From the NCBI GenBank assembly GCA_023434365.1, contig JAEYSV010000042.1, forward strand, positions 1 through 64,000: a DNA stretch of 64,000 nt, given 5' to 3'. The stretch comes from Bacillota bacterium. Its GTDB lineage: Bacteria; Bacillota; Clostridia; Lachnospirales; Lachnospiraceae. Positions 52,958-61,981 of this stretch are shown here, in pieces. The position numbers were made by a program, and so were the translations under genes. Numbering within the stretch: position 1 is the first letter of the stretch; every line of letters starts with the position of its first letter. The notes under the pieces are model-generated. The model did not search any database. It saw only the letters and a program-made list of their open reading frames with translations, and had not been told where the DNA came from.

Positions 52958-54034
52958 TTATCTAGATAATCTGACTAATAGGTGCGGTCTATCAAAACTA
53001 TGTAAATTTATTTTGTACTGTTTGCTGATTTCCCTCACAATTTGCTCATTCTCTTCTAGTACGATTGCGTACACAAGATAGTCATCCCACAACGCGACCT
53101 GTTCCTTTGTCGCTTCCGAAAGCAGACTAAACTCGTGTATAAACCGAGATAGTCCGGCGATTTTTTCAGCCATTTCATTGCCAAGCGCCGTTCTTTCCCA
53201 TAAAACATCCCCGCGAATTCTATAACTTACCATTTTAAAAACAAGATAGAATGGCACGAATGTAAACATATTAACCAATAAAAGACAAGCACATGATTTT
53301 ACCAAATCAACCACAGATTCTATATCATATAAATCCAAATGAAGGAATACCCCCCACAAGGATAGGCCAATGACCTCACAAAAAAGAGCAATTGCTATGT
53401 ATTTCGTTCCGGTATTATCTCTATTCACTGCTTTCTTCTTGATATATCCCAAATGTTCAGCTTCACAAAAACGATTTTGCCTCCACTGCGAAAACGACTT
53501 TTTGCTATTCAACTTGCCATTTTTAATATATCTCAACAATTCATTCTCGCTGTTGTCAAGTTTCTGCGTGTTTTTAGCTGTCACACTTATGCTACCATTC
53601 TTCTGAATACATATGGCTTTTTTATTATGCATCCTGAGCAGGGTAGCCACAACGTCTTTCCTTCCGTAAATATCCAAATCAATCAGCAGACTGGCAAGCG
53701 CAGGGTTAATTTCATTTAGGTTGTCTCGGTAATAATCTATGTGCTGTACAGGAACAAAGGTGGAATCATCGCGTATGCGCCTGGCTTTGCCCATTTGTAT
53801 ACCTAGCGCGACAGCCGCGAGTAGAACTGGAATAATAAGCATCGAAAGTATAAAATAAGATAAGGCCAATGCAAGTGTATATGTCTCTAACGCGGTCCAA
53901 TCGTCAAAGATTCCGATGGAAAAACTAAAGAACAGGACAAAAACATAAGAGCATACAATGACCGCAAGGAAAACCAATATATTTTTCCGTTTTTGCCGTT
54001 TACTAAGTTTTGTCTTAAATCTTACCTTTGTCAT
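52958..54034 (-). CDS. DUF2207-like membrane protein (YciQ type)
   Basis: A 358-residue protein with membrane helices at about 18-40, 50-80 and two more at about 215-265. The C-terminal cytosolic part (FIHEFSLLSEATKEQVALWDDYLVYAIVLEE) is characteristic of DUF2207 proteins. The extracellular N-terminal domain usual for that family is absent, so this is a short form. GAGGTG precedes the ATG. It follows the LemA gene by 12 bp, and LemA-DUF2207 pairing is widespread, with unknown role in the envelope. Confidence 0.8.
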   Translation of the reverse strand: MTKVRFKTKLSKRQKRKNILVFLAVIVCSYVFVLFFSFSIGIFDDWTALETYTLALALSYFILSMLIIPVLLAAVALGIQMGKARRIRDDSTFVPVQHIDYYRDNLNEINPALASLLIDLDIYGRKDVVATLLRMHNKKAICIQKNGSISVTAKNTQKLDNSENELLRYIKNGKLNSKKSFSQWRQNRFCEAEHLGYIKKKAVNRDNTGTKYIAIALFCEVIGLSLWGVFLHLDLYDIESVVDLVKSCACLLLVNMFTFVPFYLVFKMVSYRIRGDVLWERTALGNEMAEKIAGLSRFIHEFSLLSEATKEQVALWDDYLVYAIVLEENEQIVREISKQYKINLHSFDRPHLLVRLSR

Positions 54035-54046
54035 ATAAACACCTCA

Positions 54047-54607
54047 TTAAAAGTTGATTTTCATGTCACCCTTTTTGTCTTCAGCGGGCATAAAATATAA
54101 TTCATCTTGAAAATGAAACACTTTCGCAATAACACATGAGGGAAACTGGTGAATCATATCTTTATAAATAAGTACCGTGTCATTGTAAAACTGGCGAGCA
54201 TAAGCAATTTTGTCTTCTGTTTCATTTAAACTGGTTTGCAAATTAATATAACTTATATTCGCTTTTAAATCTGGATAAGATTCAGCAACTGCAATCAAGC
54301 GCAACAACTGACCCGAAAGCTGGTCATTAGCGGTTATCGCCTCCATCGGCGAAGGTGCTGATTCAACCGCGTTTCTTGCGGCAGCAACTTTTTCAAAAAT
54401 TTCCTTTTCGTGAGAAGCATATCCCTTAACCGTTTCCACCAGATTAGGTATCAGGTCCGTACGACGTGTAAGCTGGACATCAATTTGAGCCCATTGTGTG
54501 TTCACACGGTTGAGCCCCTTTACAAGCTTGTTATAGGCATGTATGCTATAGAAACCAAGCAGGGCTGCAATAAAAATAATGACTCCAGTAATAATATAAC
54601 CTTCCAT
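54047..54607 (-). CDS. lemA: LemA-family membrane protein
   Basis: A 186-residue protein: one N-terminal helix (about 4-24) then the LemA three-helix domain with NKLVKGLNRVNTQWAQIDVQ, RRTDLIPNLVETVKGYA and YARQFYNDTVLIYK. These proteins are anchored outward and work with DUF2207 or Hsp-type partners; function poorly known. ATG at 54607 follows GGAGG. First gene of a two-gene operon with the DUF2207-like protein. Confidence 0.9.
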   Translation of the reverse strand: MEGYIITGVIIFIAALLGFYSIHAYNKLVKGLNRVNTQWAQIDVQLTRRTDLIPNLVETVKGYASHEKEIFEKVAAARNAVESAPSPMEAITANDQLSGQLLRLIAVAESYPDLKANISYINLQTSLNETEDKIAYARQFYNDTVLIYKDMIHQFPSCVIAKVFHFQDELYFMPAEDKKGDMKINF

Positions 54608-54723
54608 GAAAACCTCCATTTTGTAGCCAAATTGATGGCATGATTTTTTTAACTTTTGTCTAACCTTTGGGTATCGGTTCAACCATATGTAAGAATAAAT
54701 GGGTGCATTACAACTAAAGGAAT

Positions 54724-55368
54724 TTACTGTATAATTGAATGACTATGAATATAAAATTCTTCCTGACTTGGCTGGAATTTCTTTTCCATTTTTTCCAGAC
54801 TCCCATCAAAGTGAGCGACTTCTTCTTCGTCGATCTTCATCACAGGGCTGTCATAATAAACCCATTTCCTCCCATCCAAAGCTTGCGGCTTCAGTTCTTT
54901 TACCATCATTGCTGCTGGGAATGTTTCATTCTCAAGACAGATATTGTTCTTTTTACAACTCTTAAAGCCAAGGCTCACATAATTGCTTGGGTTTCCAAAT
55001 ATTACAATCACATCATAACCAAGTGAAACCGCCTGTTCAAAAGAATGCTTTATAAGCATTTTCCCGTAACCCATTCTTTGGTATTCCGGAATAATGCAAA
55101 CCGGACCGAAGGTAAGGATTTCTTTTTCTTCCCCTGACTCATCAACAAGTTTTGCTTTTGTGTACATTATATTCCCGATTATCTGATTATCAACTTCAAT
55201 CACCAGATCTAACTCCGGCACAAAGTCCTTGTGGGATCGCATAACATGAACTAAATAGTGTTCATTGCACCCTGGAATATATAAGTTCCAAAAAGATTTC
55301 CTCGTGATTTCTTCTACTCTCTCATAATCTGTTTCTTTTTCATTCCTAATTGTAACTATTTTGTTCAT
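54724..55368 (-). CDS. GNAT-family N-acetyltransferase (YhbS-like)
   Basis: A 214-residue acetyltransferase. The acetyl-CoA motif is GPVCIIPEYQRMGYGKMLI (about 88-106), followed by VIVIFGNPSNYVSLGFKSC, which matches the YhbS group. An extra C-terminal tail of about 50 residues is present. AGGAGG precedes the ATG. Substrate unknown. Confidence 0.87.
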   Translation of the reverse strand: MNKIVTIRNEKETDYERVEEITRKSFWNLYIPGCNEHYLVHVMRSHKDFVPELDLVIEVDNQIIGNIMYTKAKLVDESGEEKEILTFGPVCIIPEYQRMGYGKMLIKHSFEQAVSLGYDVIVIFGNPSNYVSLGFKSCKKNNICLENETFPAAMMVKELKPQALDGRKWVYYDSPVMKIDEEEVAHFDGSLEKMEKKFQPSQEEFYIHSHSIIQ

Positions 55369-55542
55369 TGAAACCTCCTAGTCTATCACACTTTGCTTTT
55401 ATTATACATCATTTATCAGAATGTTCCCAGTATTATACAAAAAAACTAAGTCTATGTGCCATTTTACTGACTCATACTTTTCCTCTAATAGTATGATATT
55501 TTTCGTAACCCTCTCATTACCACTTGGTCTATGTAGTTAATT

Positions 55543-55624
55543 TTTACCCCGGGTAAATATAAACACTATATATACATTTAGAATAGACCTAGAAACCAGC
55601 TTTATAAGCTATTCTCTAGGTCTA
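55543..55624. other. Intergenic stretch with nested palindromes
   Basis: The 334-bp gap between the GNAT and pirin genes (55369-55702) has no gene I can support. It contains TTTACCC/GGGTAAA around one C (55543-55557), and TAGACCTAGA (55584-55593) with TCTAGGTCTA (55615-55624) enclosing AGCTT/AAGCT (55598-55610), which can form a cruciform. The latter may terminate the pirin transcript; the former could be an operator. Confidence 0.45.
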
Positions 55625-55702
55625 CTAAATAAATTGATAAAATTAATCAACTCCTCCTTAATAGTGGCTGACACTATTATTGCTTTTTACTCCTTCGCGT
55701 TA

Positions 55703-56542
55703 TTAATACGAAATCTCATTTTGTAAAAAAGTCCCCTTTTTCAGGTCGTCAAAAGCTTTATTCAACTCTTCTTTCGAGTTCATGACAATTGGGCCACCCC
55801 AAAATATTGGTTCATTCAAGAGTTTTGAACTAATAAATAATACTTGGGCATTCTTGTCTGTTGCTTTTATCTCAACAAAATCACCAGAGCACAGTTTTAC
55901 TGCTGTCTTTTCCTTGATCAGATCACCTGTGATATACGCATCCCCTAAGAGGGTGAACACCATAACAGATCGTTCGCTATCAGTATTCACAACTACAGAA
56001 GCATTAGGGTCAAGGTGAATATCATAGTAGTCCAAAGGTAAATATTTGCTTTCATATCCTTTTCTTCCTTCAAACTCACCTGCGAGAATTCTCAGTTTTC
56101 CGTTTGAAATCTCAACTTCTTCAATTTCAGAATTCTTGATACTGTGATAAGCCGGAGGAACCATTTTATCCTTTGCCGGAAGATTAAGCCAAAGCTGCAC
56201 ACCGAGCAATCTTTCAGCTGCTGGCAGCTTTTCTTCATGCAATATTCCGGAGCCTGCCGTCATCCACTGGACTTCCCCTTCCCCAATGGTATCCTCATTG
56301 CCTAAGCTGTCCCTATGAGTCATATATCCACGATACACATAGCTAATCGTTTCGATACCTCTGTGTGGATGGGTAGGAAATCCGGCTGTATACTCATCGG
56401 GATTTGTACTGTCAAAAGAATCGAGCATTAAAATCGGATCGTATTCATGAACCGTTTCATATCCCAAAACTCTGACCAGTTTAACTCCTGCACCGTCCTG
56501 TGTTTTATATCCTTTCACCTGTTGCATAATTCTTCTTTCCAT
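55703..56542 (-). CDS. Pirin-like bicupin protein
   Basis: A 279-residue protein with the pirin N-terminal cupin metal site (PTHPHRGIETISYVYRG with His-His, then GEVQWMTAGSGILHEE with the later His and Glu) and a C-terminal cupin. Some pirins are quercetin dioxygenases or redox regulators; which applies is unknown. GGGAG precedes the ATG at 56542; an internal ATG (residue 6) is an alternative. Single gene. Confidence 0.9.
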   Translation of the reverse strand: MERRIMQQVKGYKTQDGAGVKLVRVLGYETVHEYDPILMLDSFDSTNPDEYTAGFPTHPHRGIETISYVYRGYMTHRDSLGNEDTIGEGEVQWMTAGSGILHEEKLPAAERLLGVQLWLNLPAKDKMVPPAYHSIKNSEIEEVEISNGKLRILAGEFEGRKGYESKYLPLDYYDIHLDPNASVVVNTDSERSVMVFTLLGDAYITGDLIKEKTAVKLCSGDFVEIKATDKNAQVLFISSKLLNEPIFWGGPIVMNSKEELNKAFDDLKKGTFLQNEISY

Positions 56543-56705
56543 GTATTTTCACTCCCTTATGATTTTGCAGTATATTGGTAGTATCTACTTTAAATAGCTT
56601 ATCTTATTCCCAAGGGTAAACAGTCATTCACAATTACAGTTGATAGTAAGGCTGTGGGAGAGAAAATCGTTAAGGATTTGGGATTAGATGAAATTCACTC
56701 TGCAA

Positions 56706-57202
56706 TCAAATTAATGTTAATAAATGATAAACAATCTCGCTGCATTTTTCCAAATCAAATATACTACTATATTCATCACAAGAATGAACTTGATTCATGC
56801 CACAGGCGATAACGATTCCCCTAATACCATGTTTATGAAAATTATTATTATCACTTCCACCGAAAGTCTCAATAAATTCAGCAACGCTCCTAATATTGTT
56901 GTTCCATCACTTGTAATCCTTCCATCTTCATGGAAAATTGCCTTCTTCCCCCGTCCGGGTTCAACAGTATCCATATGTGCTGACAAAAGTATCGGCTCTC
57001 CGGGAAGTTCACCTGACAGGATACCATAGAGATTCCCACAATTACCATTGTATTCAATACCTGCATCGTCCTCATATACTTCGAACCCAAGTTTCTTCAG
57101 AATTGGCATCAAATAATCTGCCATTTCTCTTTCCCTAAAGGAAAGGGAGTCAATTTCATTCAATTTACGAAATTCTTCTTTTAATCGTTCACAATTCATC
57201 AT
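56706..57202 (-). pseudogene. M20-family peptidase (PepT-like), large internal deletion
   Basis: The first 106 residues are a normal M20 N-terminus with the metal site LLSAHMDTVEPG and end at SDGTTILGA, where ADDK should follow. The reading then shifts and shows the normal C-terminus in another frame (FIETFGGSDNNNFHKHGIRG, then the VIACGMNQVHS segment) with a natural TGA at 56706. About 200 residues, including the dimerisation domain and several metal ligands, are missing at the junction near 56885. The gene is dead. Plus-strand sequence just beyond (56594-56705) reads as a short open stretch (PKGKQSFTITVDSKAVGEKI) of no recognised family. Confidence 0.85.
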
Positions 57203-57227
57203 AACATTCCCTCTTCAGTGAATTATA

Positions 57228-57602
57228 CTATTTCTTATCAATATGGAATATTCCGATTTCCTTATAGTGCTCAATTTTATAATTAACAATATTAAGACTA
57301 CTATCTAAATTCGCCATTTGTTCATGAATTCTTGTTCGGTGCCTTATCAACAACTCTCTTCTCTCCTCTATCGAATCCTTACCCTTAAGACACAGTCGCA
57401 TAAATTCTTTGATTTCCTGTAAAGGCATACCGGAATTCCTTAAACAGCAGATTAAGTTAATCCACTCCAAATCATCTTCGGAGAATTGGCGGATACCACT
57501 TTGTGTTCTTGTGATAAATGGTATCAGTCCTTCTCTGTCATAATATCTTATAGTATGCTCAGTTAACTTTGTTTTTTCTGAAATTTGCTTGATTGTAAAC
57601 AT
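57228..57602 (-). CDS. MerR-family regulator
   Basis: A 124-residue regulator with the MerR winged helix (FTIKQISEKTKLTEHTIRYYDREGLIP) and a dimerisation helix; the effector tail is short, as in the YhdM/AdhR-like group. Of two adjacent ATGs the second (57602) has better spacing to GGGAG. It is divergent from the iron alcohol dehydrogenase/aldo-keto reductase operon, whose promoter has a 19-bp spacer and central dyad, so it is almost surely their activator. Confidence 0.9.
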   Translation of the reverse strand: MFTIKQISEKTKLTEHTIRYYDREGLIPFITRTQSGIRQFSEDDLEWINLICCLRNSGMPLQEIKEFMRLCLKGKDSIEERRELLIRHRTRIHEQMANLDSSLNIVNYKIEHYKEIGIFHIDKK

Positions 57603-57681
57603 CATTCTCCCTCAATCATTCTATTCATAGGTTTTGTGTTAAAAACATTTTAACATAGTTTAGATATTTTTCAATAATTGC

Positions 57682-57712
57682 TTGACTTTGAGTCAACTCT
57701 AAGGAATATAGT
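57682..57712 (+). promoter_or_regulatory. MerR-type promoter for the iron alcohol dehydrogenase operon
   Basis: -35 TTGACT (57682-57687) and -10 TATAGT (57707-57712) are separated by 19 bp. Inside the spacer CTTTGAGT and ACTCTAAG face each other (7 of 8 symmetric). This is the classic MerR activator layout, and the MerR gene is adjacent. Confidence 0.8.
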
Positions 57713-57747
57713 TAATTTAGACAAAGAATTGAAAGGAGTATTGAATT

Positions 57748-58917
57748 ATGAATTTTAATTATTTCGTACCAACGAAAATATTATTTGGAAATGGAAAGTT
57801 GAGCGAACTCCACAAGGAGTCTTTACCGGGGAAAAAGGCCTTAATTGTTATTTCTTCAGGTAAATCAATGAGAGCAAATGGATACTTGCAAAAAGTGGAA
57901 GAACAACTTCGTTTAGGTGGTGTTCAATCCGTTGTTTTTGATAAAATATTACCAAACCCTATAAAAAGCCATGTCATGGAAGGTGCTGCATTGGCAAAAC
58001 AGGAGCAATGTGATTTTGTAGTCGGATTAGGCGGAGGCAGCAGTATTGATGCAGCGAAATCCATCGCTGTGATGGCGACAAATGAAGGCGATTACTGGGA
58101 TTATGTAGGAGGTGGCAGCGGAAAAGCTCTTCCCGTACCAAACGATCCTCTACCGATTGTAGCAATTACAACCACAGCCGGTACCGGTACCGAAGCTGAT
58201 CCCTGGACTGTTATTACCAAGGATGACACGAATGAAAAGATTGGTTTCGGTTATGCCAAAACCTTTCCCGTATTATCCGTAGTTGATCCTGAATTAATGT
58301 TAACAGTTCCTCCTCATTTAACTGCTTATCAGGGCTTTGATGCGTTGTTCCATAGTACAGAAGGGTATATTAATATCACTGCCAATACGATGAGCGATCT
58401 CTACAGTTTGAAAGCAATCGAGCTGTTAGCGAAAAATCTTCCAGATGCCGTGAAGGATAGTTCCAATCTTGATGCCAGAGAAAAGGTTGCACTCGGGAAT
58501 ACACTTGCGGGTATGGTGGAATCCACTTCCGGATGTACCTCCGAGCATTCTCTTGAACATGCGATGAGTGCCTATCATCCTGAATTACCACATGGCGCCG
58601 GTCTTATCATGATCAGTAAGGAGTACTTTAGCTTCTTTGCGAAAAAGCAAGTGTGTAATGCTCGTATGATCGATATGGCGAAAGCTATGGGTAATAAAAA
58701 CGCGAATGATCCAATGGATTTTGTAGAAGCACTGGTCGATTTACAAAAGGCATGTAATGTTCATGAACTTAAGATGTCTGATTATGGCATTAGCAAGGAA
58801 GAGATTCCTACCTTAGCCCAAAATGCATTTAAGACCATGGGTGGCTTATTTGAAGTAGATCCTGCTCCGGTATCTCTCGAAGATTGTATTGCGATTTATG
58901 AAGCCTCCTACCGATAG
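57748..58917 (+). CDS. Iron-containing alcohol dehydrogenase
   Basis: A 389-residue family III dehydrogenase. It has the nucleotide-binding GGGSSIDAAK (95-104), TTTAGTGTEA, and metal ligands D198 and H202 in GFDALFHSTEGY, with further His at about 267 and 282 in SEHSLEHAM and LPHGAG. It probably reduces aldehydes with NAD(P)H, for example butanol-type or detoxification activity. AAAGGAG precedes the ATG. It is first in an operon with an aldo/keto reductase, under MerR-type control, which suggests aldehyde or electrophile stress. Confidence 0.92.
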   Translation: MNFNYFVPTKILFGNGKLSELHKESLPGKKALIVISSGKSMRANGYLQKVEEQLRLGGVQSVVFDKILPNPIKSHVMEGAALAKQEQCDFVVGLGGGSSIDAAKSIAVMATNEGDYWDYVGGGSGKALPVPNDPLPIVAITTTAGTGTEADPWTVITKDDTNEKIGFGYAKTFPVLSVVDPELMLTVPPHLTAYQGFDALFHSTEGYINITANTMSDLYSLKAIELLAKNLPDAVKDSSNLDAREKVALGNTLAGMVESTSGCTSEHSLEHAMSAYHPELPHGAGLIMISKEYFSFFAKKQVCNARMIDMAKAMGNKNANDPMDFVEALVDLQKACNVHELKMSDYGISKEEIPTLAQNAFKTMGGLFEVDPAPVSLEDCIAIYEASYR

Positions 58918-58951
58918 TAGATAGTGTGAGATAAGAAAGGAAAGATAAAAC

Positions 58952-59869
58952 ATGAAAAAAATCAATCTTGGTAACAGTAGTCTTCAGGTACCAAATGTAG
59001 CTGTTGGCTGTATGCGAATTAATAGTATTACTCCTCAGAAGGCTGAAGCGTTTGTACAAAAATCATTGGAGTTGGGAGCTAATTTCTTTGACCATGCGGA
59101 TGTGTATGGCGGGGGTGAATGTGAGAGGATTTTTGCAGATGCAATTCATATGTCACCTCAGGTTCGTGAAAATATCATCCTTCAGTCCAAATGCGGTATA
59201 CGCTCCGGCATGTTTGATTTTTCAAAAGAACATATTTTAACTTCTGTTGACGGGATCTTAAAAAGATTAAAGACTGACTATCTAGATGTACTATTACTAC
59301 ACAGACCGGATGCTTTAGTTGAGCCCGAGGAAGTAGCAGCAGCATTTGATGAACTTGAGACATCCGGTAAGGTTCGTCACTTTGGTGTATCAAATCAAAA
59401 GCCGATGCAGATTATGCTTTTACAAAAGTTTGTAAAACAACCAATCATAGCAAATCAATTACAGTTAAGTATAACCAATGCAACCATGATTGGTAATGGA
59501 CTCGAGGTGAATATGCTTACCGATAATGCAATCGATCGTGATGGAAGTATTCTTGATTATTGCAGAGTTCATGACATTACCATTCAACCTTGGTCTCCGT
59601 TCCAGTATGGCTTCTTTGAGGGAGTATTCCTGGATAATGATAAGTTTCCTGAGCTAAATAGAACTGTAAATCAAATCGCGGAAAAATACAGTGTTACAAA
59701 TACAACAATTGCAATTGCCTGGCTCCTTCGCCATCCTGCTAATATGCAGCCGGTAATAGGAACTATGAATCAAAATCGCTTGGAGGAAATCTGTATGGCC
59801 TCTGAAATCTATCTGACAAAGGAAGAATGGTATCAGATCTATATTGCCGCAGGAAACAAATTACCATAA
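58952..59869 (+). CDS. Aldo/keto reductase (YdhF-like)
   Basis: A 305-residue reductase with VAVGCMRINS, FFDHADVYGGGECE (catalytic Asp and Tyr), LQSKCGIR (Lys) and LLLHRPD (His), plus late HPANMQPVIGTMNQNR cofactor contacts. The DHADVYG form is typical of the YdhF group. It follows the alcohol dehydrogenase by 34 bp and shares its MerR-driven promoter and the strong terminator beyond. Confidence 0.9.
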   Translation: MKKINLGNSSLQVPNVAVGCMRINSITPQKAEAFVQKSLELGANFFDHADVYGGGECERIFADAIHMSPQVRENIILQSKCGIRSGMFDFSKEHILTSVDGILKRLKTDYLDVLLLHRPDALVEPEEVAAAFDELETSGKVRHFGVSNQKPMQIMLLQKFVKQPIIANQLQLSITNATMIGNGLEVNMLTDNAIDRDGSILDYCRVHDITIQPWSPFQYGFFEGVFLDNDKFPELNRTVNQIAEKYSVTNTTIAIAWLLRHPANMQPVIGTMNQNRLEEICMASEIYLTKEEWYQIYIAAGNKLP

Positions 59870-59961
59870 AATGAATCCTCTGTATTTATAACCGGCATAG
59901 ATTGTAATGACATGCCTTCAGATTGTGTTAATCTGATACAGGCTAATACATTAAGTATAAG

Positions 59962-60014
59962 AGCGACGGCACCCTAAGAAACTCTCCCTTAGGGTGCCGT
60001 CGCTTTACTTTATT
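59962..60014. terminator. Strong GC-rich terminator between convergent genes
   Basis: A perfect 17-bp stem, AGCGACGGCACCCTAAG (59962-59978) with its complement (59988-60004), then TTACTTTATT. It serves the dehydrogenase operon and probably the convergent AraC-GyrI gene. Confidence 0.85.
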
Positions 60015-60034
60015 AGAAAGCTGTCTCTCTCGTA

Positions 60035-60643
60035 CTAAGCCTTTTCAATTGGTAACCATAACTCGCAATAACTTTCTGTGATATCCTCTTCACAAGGTGG
60101 AGCATACATTTCAACATTATAGTTTCCAACAAGCTTATAGTCCTTACAGTTAGGCAACCATTCCCTCCACATCTTCGTATTGGTATCCTGTATATTCTTC
60201 ATCTTGCAAGGAAATACAGCCCATGTCCCGGCAGGAAGCGTTCTGGTCTCATATCCATCTGGAACATCCTTCCATGGCAAATAATTATCTGCTATCAGAT
60301 AATCAAACTTCGAACCATCAGAATCAATACAAAGTCCAAACATCCCACAAACAATCTTACTTCCTCCATCTGTCATATGTTCTTTCCAAAACTTCGGAAT
60401 CTCTTGTAATGCAACATCAATTACTTTTGCATCGCTACCTGCCAGCTCTCTTGCCGCTAACGACAGTCTTCTGTTACGAATATATTCTGCAACACTAAAT
60501 CCACACAACACAGAAAAAATACGCTGAAAATGAAACTCTGATACATATGCTTTTTCAGCTATATCCTTTATCTGAATGTCCTCTGTTAGATTTTGTTCCC
60601 TATATTCGATAGCGTTTTGCAAGCCCTCTGTCCAAGCACTCAT
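60035..60643 (-). pseudogene. AraC-GyrI regulator with in-frame internal deletion
   Basis: A 202-residue reading frame, against about 290 for the family. It begins with a normal AraC half (IKDIAEKAYVSEFHFQRIFS, RRLSLAARELAGSDAKVIDVAL) and jumps directly to QEIPKFWKEHM of the GyrI-like effector domain. Missing are the second helix-turn-helix (YGYxSxDSFxRAF), the linker and the start of the effector domain, about 80-90 residues, without loss of frame. It is translated in principle (AAGGAG before ATG) but probably cannot bind DNA normally; it could act as a trans-dominant form. Compare the intact relative at 43470-44342. Confidence 0.75.
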
Positions 60644-60760
60644 GGAATCACTCCTTCTTGACTGTAAGTCAATTATAATACTATCACTAATAACCTTCCC
60701 GACTTTTCTTGCTTAGAATTGTAGGATGATAAATTATGTTTATCCAATAATATATAATAC

Positions 60761-61237
60761 CTATTTCACTGTTTTGTTAATAAAATCAATTTCATACTGC
60801 TTATCCCCGTATTTTTCATCGTGATCAATAATCATACCTTCTGTGAGGGTGATACGCAAAACGATTGAGTTTGGATTCTCCTCATCGCCAACTTCATCGA
60901 ACCAGTTAAAGATTTGTTTAAATTTAGCTCTGATTATCGCATTCTTCTCATCCTTAACCCAACCGAGATTCTCAGCAATACCCTGGAAAGTGTACCAACC
61001 TAACCCACAGACAGAAACCTCGTTGTTCTTCTCAATTTGTAGCATTTTATTCTTAGTTGCATCTGTTGAAACATAGAATACGCCGTTTTCATAATAGGCG
61101 CAAACCATACGGACCGCAGGGCGAGGACTGCCGGCCATGTTCGGCGATAATGACATTGTCGCAAGTGCAATCACTTCCTCTTTACCATTTCCACATAGTT
61201 CCTCCATAAGTTTCATCGCATTCTCGTATTTGCTCAT
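60761..61237 (-). CDS. Pyridoxamine 5'-phosphate oxidase-like protein
   Basis: A 158-residue split-barrel protein of the PNPOx-like FMN/F420-binding kind: ALATMSLSPNMAGSPRPAVRMV, FYVSTDATKNKMLQIEKN and the CGLGWYTFQGIAENLG block. The true cofactor (FMN, F420-like or haem) cannot be told. GGAGAA precedes the ATG. Single gene. Confidence 0.8.
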   Translation of the reverse strand: MSKYENAMKLMEELCGNGKEEVIALATMSLSPNMAGSPRPAVRMVCAYYENGVFYVSTDATKNKMLQIEKNNEVSVCGLGWYTFQGIAENLGWVKDEKNAIIRAKFKQIFNWFDEVGDEENPNSIVLRITLTEGMIIDHDEKYGDKQYEIDFINKTVK

Positions 61238-61309
61238 ATGTAAATTTCTCCTTCCAAATTATATGTGCTGTAACTATATTCAAACCTCTCGTAACGTTCC
61301 AGGGGCTTA

Positions 61310-61927
61310 CTATTCCAATCTTATCCACAAAGCAGGACGAACTCCGCCTGTACATCTTCCATCGCTGAGGTTGCCTTTCAATATATTGTTGCCCTGGATT
61401 CCTATATTACCGTCACCATGAATATACACGGCTTTTACATTAACGCGGCCAGGCGACCTTAGCCACCACCACCAAATCTTCCCTTTATTCGCTTCAAGTC
61501 TTGCTATTCGCTTACTGTTATTTTCATCTTTTCTTTCAAACCAATATCGTTGATTTTTACCTGGGTTATACAGTTTTGCACTGCTATCACCAAAATATTG
61601 ACACACTACCTCCTCAATACTCAATAAAAATACGTTGTCCTGCGTATCTACTCCACCTATCGAACCATACCACTGATTGTCAGGATTCTTGTTCAATACC
61701 GGAATGATTCTTGATTTCTCAGTTGTGGTAAATTTGTCATAAAACTCACCATTAAGATATTTTCGTAGTGCACAGTCAGCCCATGTTATCTCTTTATAAG
61801 CATCATGGTAAGCACGTTGTTCAATAATTTCTTCGGTTATAATCAAAGCTGCATTATCTTGTATGTCGAGCACACGCCAATGATAACCACCGAATGATAG
61901 TGATGAGTCGATTGTAATATTATTCAT
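61310..61927 (-). CDS. DUF6273-like protein
   Basis: A 205-residue protein with the DUF6273 features: FGGYHWRVLDIQDNAALIIT at the start, WADCALRKYLNGEFYDKF, and WWWWLRSPG followed by a GGVRPALWI end. The fold resembles formylglycine-enzyme/C-type-lectin-like sulfatase-modifying factors at low level, which is an impression. No signal peptide, so cytosolic. Function unknown. Confidence 0.75.
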   Translation of the reverse strand: MNNITIDSSLSFGGYHWRVLDIQDNAALIITEEIIEQRAYHDAYKEITWADCALRKYLNGEFYDKFTTTEKSRIIPVLNKNPDNQWYGSIGGVDTQDNVFLLSIEEVVCQYFGDSSAKLYNPGKNQRYWFERKDENNSKRIARLEANKGKIWWWWLRSPGRVNVKAVYIHGDGNIGIQGNNILKGNLSDGRCTGGVRPALWIRLE

Positions 61928-61981
61928 TTAAGCACTTCCTTCTATGTAATTGGTAATCTACCTTACCTTTCGAACTTATTC

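Noticed and set aside
56594..56705. Plus-strand coding stretch before the M20 remnant
   Set aside because: It reads plausibly (PKGKQSFTITVDSK) but has no start, no stop of its own before the antisense gene, and no recognised family; kept as a note in the M20 entry.
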